From positions 124,001 through 188,000 of the forward strand of contig NW_002476025.1 of assembly GCF_000189635.1 (NCBI RefSeq): DNA of 64,000 bases. Reading direction: 5' to 3'. The number at the start of each line of letters is the position of its first letter. Within the stretch, counting starts at the first letter, position 1. This stretch comes from Tetrahymena thermophila SB210 (taxonomy: Eukaryota; Ciliophora; Oligohymenophorea; Hymenostomatida; Tetrahymenidae). The notes below the pieces were generated by a model, which was given only the letters and a program-made list of their open reading frames with translations, ran no database searches and had not been told where the DNA came from. The translations under genes were made by a program, and so were the position numbers. This document shows, piece after piece, positions 50,801 through 62,136 of this stretch.

Positions 50801-52697
50801 GATTGTTAAATAAATCACTATCCAAAAGAGAAAATTAACAAATTTAAGTTGTTTCTTGACAGTTATTTAACGCAGGATCAATTTTTATTTGATTCAATTG
50901 ATATTGAGTAATCTTTTGATTTTAAATAGGTGAGCAATTTGAATTTTTTCTTTCAAAATTGTTCTCTTTTTTATCTAAAAATTCTTTTGTGTTTTAAGAT
51001 AGTGATGTTGGAATTGATTCAAATGCTCCAAAAGGCTGCTAATTTTATTTTGATTTTATTTAGGATTATTGCTAAAACTAAATTTGAACTTTGTCTTTAT
51101 TTTTTTTTGTTTTAAAGCCATCATTTTCCTAGCTTTCATAATCTACTTTGTTTAGATTATTTTCTTAGAGAACTTCAATTTTTTTTTTAAGCTTTTACAT
51201 ATGATGAATATAATCTCTCTCATCAAAATTGTTAAAGCTTTTTAATTTATAAATAATTAATATAAAAATAACTAATATTTTATCTTAAAACAAAAAAAGT
51301 AAGTAAAATACTGTCTTTCTTAATTAATATTTTTTTCGTCTCTTATATATTAATTAATTTATTGATTTTAAAAACAAATAATTACTCTTCGTTTCTGTAA
51401 TCAGGCTCAGTTTGTATATTCTTTTAATGGTTTTATAGAAATCCTATTTATTAGCATTCTTTATTATTTTTAAAATCAGCAGAAGTTAAATAATTAGGAT
51501 TATTGATTTAAATGTTATTCTTTGCTATAATATTATGTAGCTATGCAATTTCATCTTTTTACATATTGATGATGTTACCTATTTGTTAGATAAATTCAAG
51601 TTGAATAATTAGAATTAGAAAAATAGTAAGTAATTAATTAATATAATATTGATAATTGAGATTACCCAACATAATAATGAATGAATTTGAAATAAATTAA
51701 CATAAATATGTAAATAGATATTAATTTACAATAATTGCTTAATTCACGCTTGAGAAGATTTATCTAATTGTCTTTTAAATGAATTTCAGAAATTAATTAA
51801 TCTATGAATTTTTTCTATATTTTTATGAAAAGAAAAAAATATTCGTTAAAATTTAAAATTTAAATTAAAAATAAAAAAATGCGATATTATATGTATGAAT
51901 CTTAATTTTCTTTTTAATCAATAACAAAAATTTGTTTGTTGTTGAAAATTGTCTGTAAAAATTCTATATTTCAACTTTACATATTCCATTATTGTGCTTT
52001 AAATCTAAGTGTTCCTCACAGATTCTATTGATCTTGACGTATTATTTCGGCCACCTTTAAACATTTAGATCTCATGTTACTATTGTTAACTGTTGAATTT
52101 TTGGTATTCCTTTTACAAATCCTCAATTTACTGAATCTTTTTTTATGAATTAAGAAACAAATATGCTTTTTTTTCAACTAATTTACAAAACAGATTTATA
52201 TATTTAGGATACAAAAAGTGAACAAAATCAACTCAAGTAAATTAAATATAAAAGTATACCTTTGTTTTTAATTCATTCTTCAGTTATATGTTTGCAAATT
52301 ATGAGTTTTCTAATTAATTCTTAACTGAATGAATCTCTCCTTTTAGTGTTTTAATAGCTGATACATTTTAATCATCTTAATTAGGACTTGATAAAATGTA
52401 AGAATTTTTTTGCTAAGTTTGCTGCTACTATAGTTATCCTCCTATACTCTACTCAGTAAGCGTCTTCTGCGAAGACATCTCATCATTAAATGTGAAGCAA
52501 TATTCTTTTTAATTCATAGGTAGCTGTCCTTATTTGTAGCTAGAACATATATTTAATTCATTTGACCAGCTATTGTTATCACGTTTATAGTTAAAATTAT
52601 TCTGTTGTTTTCTACTTTCGATTTTTTTCAGTTTTTGAAGAAGTAATTTGCGCTGGGTTGTAATATCATCATCATCATTACTAGATGCTGGATTCAT
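47837..52697 (-). CDS. 1405-residue coiled-coil and N/Q/S-rich protein
   Basis: Six exons: 52697-52260, 52136-51981, 51814-51730, 51578-51386, 51237-50593, 50537-47837 (TGA 47837-47839). Introns are 52137-52259, 51815-51980, 51579-51729, 51238-51385 and 50538-50592; total 1406 codons exactly. ATG 52695-52697 begins MNPASSNDDDDITTQRKLLL. Residues ~15-60 and ~125-290 look like coiled coil (IQQIEDLQKEYQKF; KKFIDQLISEIHLKDNQINL; MQKDEIAQLHNIIAKNN), spread over short exons 2-4. The large exon 6 (~900 residues) is N/S/Q-rich low complexity with scattered His, Tyr and Cys and a positively charged C-terminus (KSDSVKRSQKS). No enzyme domain, signal peptide or membrane segment. Probably a scaffold with a prion-like tail; function unknown. 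A single-exon reading from 51564 is also in frame but would leave the upstream coiled-coil exons unexplained. Confidence 0.88.
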
Positions 52698-53090
52698 CTT
52701 GTTCTCTTGAAATTCTCCTTCTTAGTTTAATTGGTAAATTAAAATATTTTGATTAATTTGATTTCTATCAAATTTTTATTTAGTATTTCTAATAAATGAG
52801 CAATAAAAATAATCATACTATCTGTTAATTCCTATGTGTTTCTTGTTATGAAGCGGAACGGGTTCTCGCAAGAATGAGCAGTAGATGGCATATTAAGCTA
52901 GGAGAAAGGAGAATGAAGGCCTATATTTACAAAATAATAATGAGTGCTAAATATTCTGAAAAATGTAAAGTGAATATTACCTCCTATATCTGTATGTGTT
53001 TTTTGGTTATTCTTTTGTTATTGTTGTTATGTTCTACTCATTTCTTAACAAATATAAGATTAATTTACTTTATATTGTTTTCTTCATAAA
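52698..53090. other. Upstream region with an unusual GC-richer block
   Basis: By hand count 36 of 80 bases at 52841-52920 are G or C, against about one in five nearby. It includes an imperfect hairpin word (gcggaacgggttctcgc, 52853-52869). A plus-strand frame opens at 52874 and stays open to TGA about 53500 under the ciliate code, but after ~50 codons its composition looks non-coding. I leave the block unassigned: promoter element, RNA gene or coding relic. Confidence 0.5.
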
Positions 53091-55139
53091 AATTTCTTAA
53101 TTTCTATTTGGATATTTAAGAATAAATAAAAACAACTACCAAATCAAAAATATTTAATATATACCTAAATATCAACAATAATATAAATTTTGTGTCATTA
53201 GATTATAAATATACTAATTTATTACTTTATAGATTAATCTATCAATAAACTTTATTGATTTTCAAATTTATTTTTTGTTTGAAAAATACTCATAAAACTC
53301 CAAGACTTATTTATTAATAATCCTTACTGCCTGTATTTTTGTTAAATAAATTATAATAGATAAAATATATACTAATTTTTAAAAATTTAAGCAATTAAGA
53401 TTTATTTATTTTTTATCTTTGCAAATTATTCTTAATTATATTGGTCTTAAATTTATTTAAAAAATACCTAAGTTTTATAAAATTCATAAAGCTAATATGA
53501 AGAATACTTTGCTTATTTCACTTCTAAGAAGAAATCAAATTTGTTTTACTAAAATTTATAATTTATTTCAAACAAAAAAAATGAAAAAATGCGAAATTGA
53601 TTTTATAATTTAATTGAATTTTGATGAATTTTCTTTCAAAAATATTAAATATTTTTTTTATTTAATTTATTTATTTGTTATTTTTTTATCTTTATTGAAT
53701 TTATTTATTTCTTTTGTTTATGTTAATTTTTAATTTTTATTTGCTTTTTCATGTTTTTTATGTCTGTGTTTTCTATTTTTAATATTTTTATTTCTTTGTA
53801 TTATTTTAATTTTTTATTTTTATCTGCTTTTGTGTTTTTTCTTCATGTCTTGATTTATCTAATTTTATTTAAATAATTTCTTTTAATATTTTGAAATTTA
53901 TTTATGATATAACTAAAAAGATCTATTTGGATTTTTAAAAACTTAGGGGTAAATGTTTAATGCATAGCAAAGATTTTCCTTTAAAAACTGAGAGATCTTT
54001 TGAGCTATATCATTTTTAGCATATGAAATATTTATTAATAAATATTAATAAAAATAAGAATAAATGGGAAAGAAGATAATTTTTTTGATATTCCTTGTCA
54101 GATTTTTTCGACCTTGACATGATCGGGATATATTTCACTCCTTTTATTATAAATCAATTTATAAGGAAACATTTTAAATGACTTGGTTGCGTAAAAAACT
54201 GTGGATTTTCCTAGATAGCGATTTATTGTGTTAAAAACTTATTTTGTCATTTATTTGTGTATTTCCTTATTTTAATTTGATTTCTTTCTTATTTATTTTT
54301 TTTAATTAATTATGTTATTTATTTTTTTTTTCTTATTATTTTTTCAATTTCCCCCTTCATAATAAATAATTAAATTAAATTTAAATTCAAAAAAATATTT
54401 GGAGGGTCTAAATTTTTAATAGTTCTGTCTATTAAGAAATTAATTTTTTTAGTTAAAGATTTATTTAGCAAAAATAAAAAATAAAAATTTATTAAATTGT
54501 TACAATAGAATTATTTTACTTTACTTTTAATAAATTATTTTTAAATTTATTGAAAACGCTTACTATTTAAGCTCTCATAAAACAAGTATTTATATTTTTA
54601 AAAAGAAAGTATGATTGAATAAAGATTTTTGAAATCATCATATTATTATTTTGTTAAAAATATGAATAATGTTAAAAAATATTTTTGTAACAAAAGAATC
54701 TAAATAGTTTTTGATTAAAATGAAATTATTTTTTTTAAGAATTTTTATTTACTATAAAATTAATTTTTTAATAAAAATTGTTTGAAATACATAGAAATAC
54801 ATATAAATTAGAATTGATAAGAATTAAAAAATATTTTAAATTAAACTTTTTTGTAAGTATTAATTGTGACCTTTAAATAAAAAATATATTGAAGTAGTAT
54901 AAAAATAGATCTAATAAGAAAAATATAAACCTTAACTAAAGATACTTACTTACTTACTTGCATTTTTAAGTATAATTGCAAAATAATTAAGTATTAAAAA
55001 TAATACTTTTATCATATACTTCAACTAATTATTTATTTATTAAAGAAATTAAAAAAGCTTAAATTTTACTAAAAATATTATTTGATTAATTAGGGAAATA
55101 AAAATTCAATTTTATTTACAGAATATAGATAACTTAAAC
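53091..55139. other. Gene-poor, strand-asymmetric AT-rich region
   Basis: No gene supported. 53640-53880 is extremely T-rich on this strand and made of repeated words such as tttatttattt and tttttatttgctttt. 53940-54260 is less AT-only and contains several short mixed-sequence stretches (e.g. ccttgacatgatcggg, 54112-54127) with no frame or fold I can identify. Confidence 0.55.
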
Positions 55140-58107
55140 TCATTATAAGTTTTAATCTAATTTGTTAAAATATAAAACAATAATTTTTAAATTTGTAGAG
55201 TCAATCAGAATCTCTATTTCTTCAATATCTAAAGGAGTATGAAATTATTTGATGACATCTACATTAACTGCATTTTTGAAATAAAAAATTCTTTGACTTT
55301 AATTTGAAACGATGCCTATAATACCTTTGTATATTTCTTAAATTACCTTGTTGAAATCAAAATTTACATTCGCGTTTTGAAACTATGTTTCTACTATTTA
55401 TTGAATTTACTCTTATTACTAATATACCTTTATTTAAATAGTTTTATTATTTATAATGAATTAATTTTATAAGAATTTTGGAATGAGTTTCAAAAGAGAT
55501 TTATATTGGTCATTTTAATTTATTTCTGGCTAAGTTAACTATTCGCTCATTTAAAAAGTTGAATCAATAAAAAAAGTATTTTGCTTGTTATTTATTTCTT
55601 TTTCGTTGTATCTATTTTTTTTATTTTCCTAATTATTAATAGTATTTTTATGAAATCTCATTCATTTATTCTTATTTTATTATCAGAAAATAAAAATTTT
55701 TTTATTGTTTTATAAAAAGCTATTTACAAAACACAAACAAAAACGAAATCACAAATCAAACTCTTATTTGATAAGATATAAGATATTTTTATTTTTTTAT
55801 GGATTTCTTGAAGTTATCAAGACCTTGATTTTATTGTAGCATATTTTGGCTATTTAAATTAATAGAATATGTTAAAAAATTTTATTTTATTTAAAAATAA
55901 CCAACTTTAAGGTAAGAGTCAACTTTTTGAGAACCTTGAATTTCTTAACTAAATTTATCATCTCTCTATAACAATCGTCAGATAAATTCTATTTTCTAAT
56001 TCATTCATGTAGATTTATAAAAGTATAAATATTTAATAAATTTTACATCAATTGTAAATTCAAATTAGTTAATAGATAATTTGTTTTGAGAGATTGATTT
56101 AGTTACTGCAAAAATTATAATCCAATCTGGTTATTCCTATTATTTTAAGTTGTAATATTTTTTAAAAATTTCTAAAGAGACTTACTTTAAGTTTAAGGAA
56201 AATATGGATATTTGTGGTAATTCGTTCAGACTTAAAAACACGTTCTAGATACAGTCAAGATCAATTACATTTTCACTATATATACAATTATAAATTATTA
56301 AAATATATAGATAGACAATTTATATTTACCTAAAATCAAGCTCTAATTTTGTTATTTGCTGCAATTATTTTATCTTTTGAGTGAAATATTAGTAACATCT
56401 TGTATCTATTTTCGCTTCGTTTTAACTTTTAAAAAAATGATATTTAAATAGGTCTATAAATTATTTTACTAAAAGTAAATTCTTAAGCTTTGGAGAGTCA
56501 TGAGTTAAGCCAAATTTTCAGAGAATTTATTTACTGTTTATCCTTAAATTTATATTCCTCTATTAAGAAAATTGTATAAATAAAGCTAATTAATTAAAAG
56601 AAAATAAAAATAATTTACGAAATATTCATTTCAATGCTTTAGAGTCTTGAGAATTCCTTAATTGATTACGAAATTAACAAAAACAAATCATTTTCTATAT
56701 CTGTAAAACTAATAAAAATATAAACTTTATTAATTAAATATATTGAAATTTATAATAATTTACCTCAAATCTAAGGACAAAGATCTTAAATTGGAATTGT
56801 TTTACAAAAAAGTGCTGAAGGATTAAACAGACTTTAATCCTATTCTTGAACCACTTTTTATTAAAAAAAGTATTTTATTTTTGTCATATGATTAAAATTT
56901 GTAAATTACAATAATTTAATGCACAAACAAGATATTCTTTTACAAGCACTTAGTCCTAAAAATATCTAAGAAATACCTTAATCATCAAACAAATTTTTAC
57001 TTTTTATAAAGATACAATTATATGATTTATTCTTTTATTTTTTGTGGTAAAAAATTATATGTTACTAAAGTGAAATAGAAAGACTAGTTAAGTGTTCGCA
57101 TGACTTAAAAGAGTTTGCTAGTTATGCTATTCCTAAGTTGCTTATTTAATTGTTTCTTAGGTTAAAAAAAAATTATCATACTGTCTTATTTAAAAATTAA
57201 AATTATTACGACAAATTTAAAGTTAAATTTGTAAGCAAATGCAAGTTTTTAAGCTAGCTACCTAGAAAGAAAGCACTTTGATCAGAAATTTAATTGCAAC
57301 TATATCAAATTAAATAATTATTAAAATTCTTAATGATTGTAATTGTTAAAAATTGATAAGTATATTTAATATTTCATTTTACTTAGTAAAATACATTCAA
57401 ATAAATTTGAAATACCTAAAATTGAAGTAAATAGAATTCAGTTATTAAAGCCATTTAATTTCATTCAGTAGTGCTTAAATATGATGACACTTAAAAGAGT
57501 TTACTCTTTTTATGAAAAAATAATTAAGTTTTATTTTCTAAACAATTTTATAAAATTTATTAATTACTTTGCTTCAATTTTTAGAACATTTAAATTAGCA
57601 CATCTACCAATAAGATTAGAAATAATCTTTAGTTCGTCTATTTCTACTTAACAAAAATCTCTTTTTTTTAATATATATAATTATTTTATTCTTTAATTAA
57701 GAAATAAATTGTTTTACCCAATCACGATTTCAAGCTAAGAAATTTAAATTTTGTTCTCTAAATGCGCTTACATACATTCGTATATGATTTCAAAGATGGT
57801 AGTTTATTCTCTAAATTTTAAAATAGATCTATTATTGGTTGCAAAATAATGAATTGGATTTTACTTAAATTCTACTTGAATATTTTGATAGAGAGATTGT
57901 ATTTGAAATTCATCTTTGATATACGAACATACTTTCAAACTCTTTTAACTTTTTAAAAATAAATTTAGAAGAAAAAATAAAAAAAATAATTTACTTTATA
58001 ATATAAGATATTTTATCCACTTATTTATCTTCTTATCTCCTCTGCTTCAGCAGCGAGTATCCTTCTAAATTAACTACTTTATTTTCAAATCTATTTTGAT
58101 TACTCAT
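55140..58107 (-). CDS. LRR protein built from phase-2 exons
   Basis: ATG 58105-58107 (MSNQNRFENKVVNLEGYSLL) to TGA 55140-55142. First exons: 58107-57995, 57948-57865, 57810-57718 and 57660-57568, with introns 57949-57994, 57811-57864 and 57661-57717. All exon ends checked are phase 2, and internal exons are 84-93 nt (28-31 codons), about one repeat each. Repeat words include EIDELKIISNLIGRCANLNVLKI (split here as EIDELKIISN and CANLNVLKI), EMINLVKKFKVLKKLTLTL and LNELPQISIFSLNLK. The last exon ends with DIEEIEILIDSTNLKIIVLY. Exons between about 57500 and 55400 were recognised by pattern and not all delimited, so the total length is uncertain (perhaps 450-600 residues). No membrane part is seen, unlike the plus-strand LRR gene at 7010. 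Likely a protein-interaction solenoid; partner unknown. Confidence 0.78.
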
Positions 58108-58760
58108 GCTTTTGATTTCTTAAAACTTATAATAATTTATACAAATTTAACAAATAGATATAGAGAAGCTTATTAAATGAATTCATTTATCATAATTTAT
58201 CAAATAAAAATTGATATAGGCGCAAAAAACTTTAAAAAGATAATAATGATTTAATTTAGAAGTTTTCTTTATTCTAATTTTCTAAAAGATTTTTCTTTAA
58301 AATAAATAAAGAATTTCTATCTTTATGTAATATATATATATATCTATCTATCTATTAAACAACAGTGGATAAAAAATAATATTATACAAATATTAATATG
58401 AAATAAAATAAATTAATTAAAAATATAATGCTAAAATTTAAAAAACGCATATTACTTAAAAAATAACTTTCATTTTTAAAACAAAAGAAGTCAGTGGAAT
58501 TGAATAAAATAATAATTTTCTTTTGATTTTTTATATGATTTAATAAAGACTAAAATATTTTAAAACACATCTAATTTACTTTTAATAGATTCGTTATATT
58601 TAATTTCAAGAAAGATTTAAAACAAATTGCTTTGAAGGTAATTAAAATCATATAGTTTATTTAATACTTATAATACACTTTAAATTTTAATAGTTCTAAT
58701 TGAAATTGAAGAAATAATAAAGATTTTTTAAAAAAATATTCTTTTTTTACTTATTATTTT
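58108..58760. other. Divergent promoter region with TA/TATC microsatellite
   Basis: Between head-to-head genes. A run of (at)n passing into (atct)n lies at 58330-58355. Otherwise AT-rich with no gene. Confidence 0.6.
58330..58355. repeat. (TA)n(TATC)n compound microsatellite
   Basis: Alternating ta units followed by three tatc units, in the divergent intergenic region. Confidence 0.8.
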
Positions 58761-61700
58761 ATGAGAATATTCATGAATTTAAATAGATATTTAGGACTTA
58801 TTCTTATTATTTTTTAATGGGCAAGGTCAGAACAGCTAACTCAAGTAGATTAAAGTTAATAATAGCATCAAACATTAAAATAACAGAAGCTTAATTCTAA
58901 GATTTAGCAGACATTATTATCCTCAGATATTGAGTTAATTTCTAAAGAAATTAAATTAACAGAAGAAGCTTTAAACCTTTATGAAAAAAAATTAGAAATA
59001 TTACAAAAGGTTCATGAATACTACAAGAAAGACGAAAGTTAATTATTAGTAATCATTTTATTTTTTAAAGTTTTCATACTCAAAAATAATTTAAATAATG
59101 TCATATTTCTCATTGTCACATATCTTTTTAGTTCGAATTAGTAATTAGCTTTTTACAAGGCACTAAAATTGCATTTATAAATTATTAAAATTTCAAATAA
59201 CCAAACAAAGAACATGAAATTATTTTAGTTTATTATTAATTACTTCAAATCTTATAGTTATTTAGAATATTACTTTTGAAGTGTTTCATTATAAATAAAA
59301 AATTAGAAGATGATTTAAAAATGTGAACAATGTTAAAAAGCAATTTTGTAATTTTAATAGATTTTAATTAGCTTTCTTAAAATTAATTAGTATACCAGCA
59401 ATGAATTTTTAGAAGAGTATTTAGGAGAAGAAAAGCTTTTGAAAATTCTTTACAATTAATTTGGAAGCAGATTTTAATAATATGAAGATTCAAAGTATAG
59501 TATGCAAAGGAAATAATTGAATCAAAAATAGCTTGCCAACAAATTTACTAAAAAAAGCTAATTTAATATTACTTAGAATGTCAGAGAAGTTTAATTTTTA
59601 AATACTTTTTCATATAGAAGCTTTTAAGGTACTACTTTAAGCTATATGATAACTAATTTGTTATAAAACCATACTTTAATCATATACGATTTGCACGGAT
59701 AACTTTTAATTGATCCTTATATTCCTGGTCATAGGATTCACCTGCTTGCATTAGCTCCAAAAGTTGATGAAGTTATTATTGCAACTTTAGGATTAGATAA
59801 TTCTATTAGAATTGGAAGATTAGAAAATAAAAGAATAAAACTTAATGTAACTGAATAAGAACTCAACTCATAGAATGATGATGAAGACGATTTTATTCCT
59901 AAAAAGTATATAGGAAATAGTGATATACCCTTTGATGAATAAAAAAATTAAAAACAAAATTTAAAATCATTAAATGGGACTACAGCAGCAGGAATGCAGT
60001 ATAGATCTAGAAATAAGACATAAATTCATTTAAATAATCCTAAAAATTTAAATAATACTCTGAACTCAACTTTAATTGACTTGAATTAAAAAAATAAATC
60101 TTCTTTGAACTCTACATAATCCAATAATTAAAACACATAATAAACTAGTGGTTATAGGTCAAGATTAACAAAATCTAAAAAACCTGAAAAATATAAATAT
60201 GTTATTTAAAAAGAAACACCTATAAAGCTAATAGATTACACTAATTCTACTTCTCCTCCAGTAAAAAAAACTTATTGCTTTTAATACTTTCTTTCTTTCA
60301 TTTTAAAATTTGTTTTTGTTTTACTTATTATTTTATTAATTCATTTATAAAATGTGCAGGAAAGTATCTATTCTTCTATATTGCAAATCACTGTGAAGGG
60401 TACAAGACTTTTTTTGATAGGAGATAAGCTTGGTAACATACAGTAATCAAAAAAATTTATGATAAAAAATCAATTAGATTTATTCTAAATTATAAAACAT
60501 TAGTGTTTATTTTAGAAATGGAACTTACAAAGGAAAAGTCAAAGTAGCTAATGAGCCCATCATATAACTATTAAAAGCCTATCCTAATACTATTTATGCA
60601 AGTAAAAAGCATGCAATTTCTTTTTAATGATCATAAAAATTAATATTTTTATCTTTGAAGTGATTTATTTATAATTTTTTATGGTATAAAAAGCAAAATC
60701 TTAGATTGGTTAGTTCAATCCACTTCAATAGGATATTGCATTGCCAGTTTGTGAATCAGTAAAATAAATTAATTAATTAAATATACTTTTCATTAAATTT
60801 ATTTTATTTTTTTTATTTTAAGATTGCTGAAGGAATAAAAGAAATATAGCCTGATTCGATATATAATAGTCACTTTTATTTGCTTACTTAAAATAACGAA
60901 GTTTTATTAATTGAAATGAGAACTTCTGATAATTCTTGTAGGATTAAATAAAAAGTAATTTTAAAATAATTAATTATGATATTTTATTTTTTTAATTGTA
61001 TTTTTAGCTAAATCAGTTTGAGCTATACTAAAAAAAATCTCTACCGGATGAACCTGATAGTGATACTAGTTTAATAGTTATCAAAAATAATTTAATGATT
61101 TGGAATAACTAAAATAATTTGCTAAAAGTTTTTAATACATCAGATATTTTACAAGAGTAAACAGAGTTATATGAACCATTTGATATTGAAATCTAGAAAA
61201 AGCAAAATTAAAATTCTACTCTCAACTATAAATATCAAAAGATTACAAGTACTTCTACTTACATATTGGTGCATGAAAAGAATCAAAACATATCAAATAT
61301 AGCTGTTTTTGAGGTAACTATTCCTCAAAAGTAAGAAACTGATTTCATAAATAATATAAGAGTTCCAATGTAATTAATTGATTTTCAACAAAGTGTTTGT
61401 TTTGTATTAACTAATATATTTTCTTAATAGATTGATTGTAGCTGTTGTAGTTTTCATATTGTATCAATACTTCAAAAAGGATCAAGATGAAGCAAAAACT
61501 ACTTTTAGCGATATTAATTCAAAATTGGATAAAAAGAGTGAAGAAGAAGAAAGCAAACCAGAATAAAGTAAGAAATCTCTTAATGCTATTGAAAATGGAC
61601 CTAGTGAAGGTGGAAACGCCAAAGAAAGCAATACAAGCTCTTAAACAAGCAGTATAAGTCAAATATAATAAAAGAATTAGTAGCTTTCAAACCTAACTCC

Positions 61701-61846
61701 TATCCAAAAGCAAAATAAAAATGTAAATTATTATTAATTGATTTGTAAGTAAATAAATTTCTATTAATAAGTAGTCTTCTAGGTACAAATCAGGCAAAAT
61801 GCACGACATAGATGATATAGATTACAGAAAATATCTTCATTATTGA
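58761..61846 (+). CDS. Type I single-pass membrane protein with lumenal propeller-like domain
   Basis: ATG 58761 (or 58773) to TGA 61844-61846. Exon 1 58761-59048, intron 59049-59390 (342 bp), exon 2 59391-60260, intron 60261-60359, then shorter exons; the last intron is 61745-61793. A signal peptide (MNLNRYLGLILIIFQWARS) is followed by a coiled-coil segment (DIELISKEIKLTEEALNLY). Then come blade-like beta-strand words (HTLIIYDLHGQLLIDPYI; VIIATLGLDNSIRIGRL; GTRLFLIGDKLGNIQ; SHFYLLTQNNEVLLIEM) that suggest a PQQ/WD-like propeller on the lumenal side. One membrane helix (LIVAVVVFILYQYF) precedes a ~95-residue cytosolic tail rich in K/E/S/Q that ends YRKYLHY. The layout recalls ER stress sensors of the IRE1/PERK type without the kinase; that is a comparison, not an assignment. 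Mid-gene exon edges are less certain than the ends. Confidence 0.83.
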
Positions 61847-62136
61847 AGGATAAATGGTCAATTTATTAAATTTATTGAAAATATTTAAACCTTAAAATAA
61901 AAAATAAATAAAATATTTTTGTGAATTTTTTTTATTTTATTTTTAGTAATTACCAACTTTAGTAAATTCATTAATTAATTTAGACAAATTTCATTGCATA
62001 AATAAAAAGTTATTCATTTAAATAAATATTCTTAAAAAACTTACACATTAAATTGCTAAATTATATGAATAAATTTTAATATAAAATTATTCTTACGAAT
62101 ACAAATTATATTTTTCTTTTTTGTTTATTTTATTTG
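61847..62136. other. Short convergent intergenic region
   Basis: 290 bp between two convergent stops; AT-rich, must hold both 3' UTR ends. Confidence 0.6.

Noticed and set aside
51386-51564. Start of the coiled-coil gene at ATG 51562-51564
   Set aside because: It gives a whole codon count, but three upstream exons (to ATG 52697) also fit exactly in phase and continue the coiled coil, so the longer model is preferred.
52820-52900. tRNA on the minus strand in the GC-richer island
   Set aside because: A-box-like and B-box-like words are present only weakly and no cloverleaf stems pair.
52874-53089. Plus-strand frame starting MSSRWHIKLGERR as a membrane protein
   Set aside because: The start lies in the GC-richer island, but composition beyond about 50 residues looks random and no splice or homology support exists; kept only as an open question.
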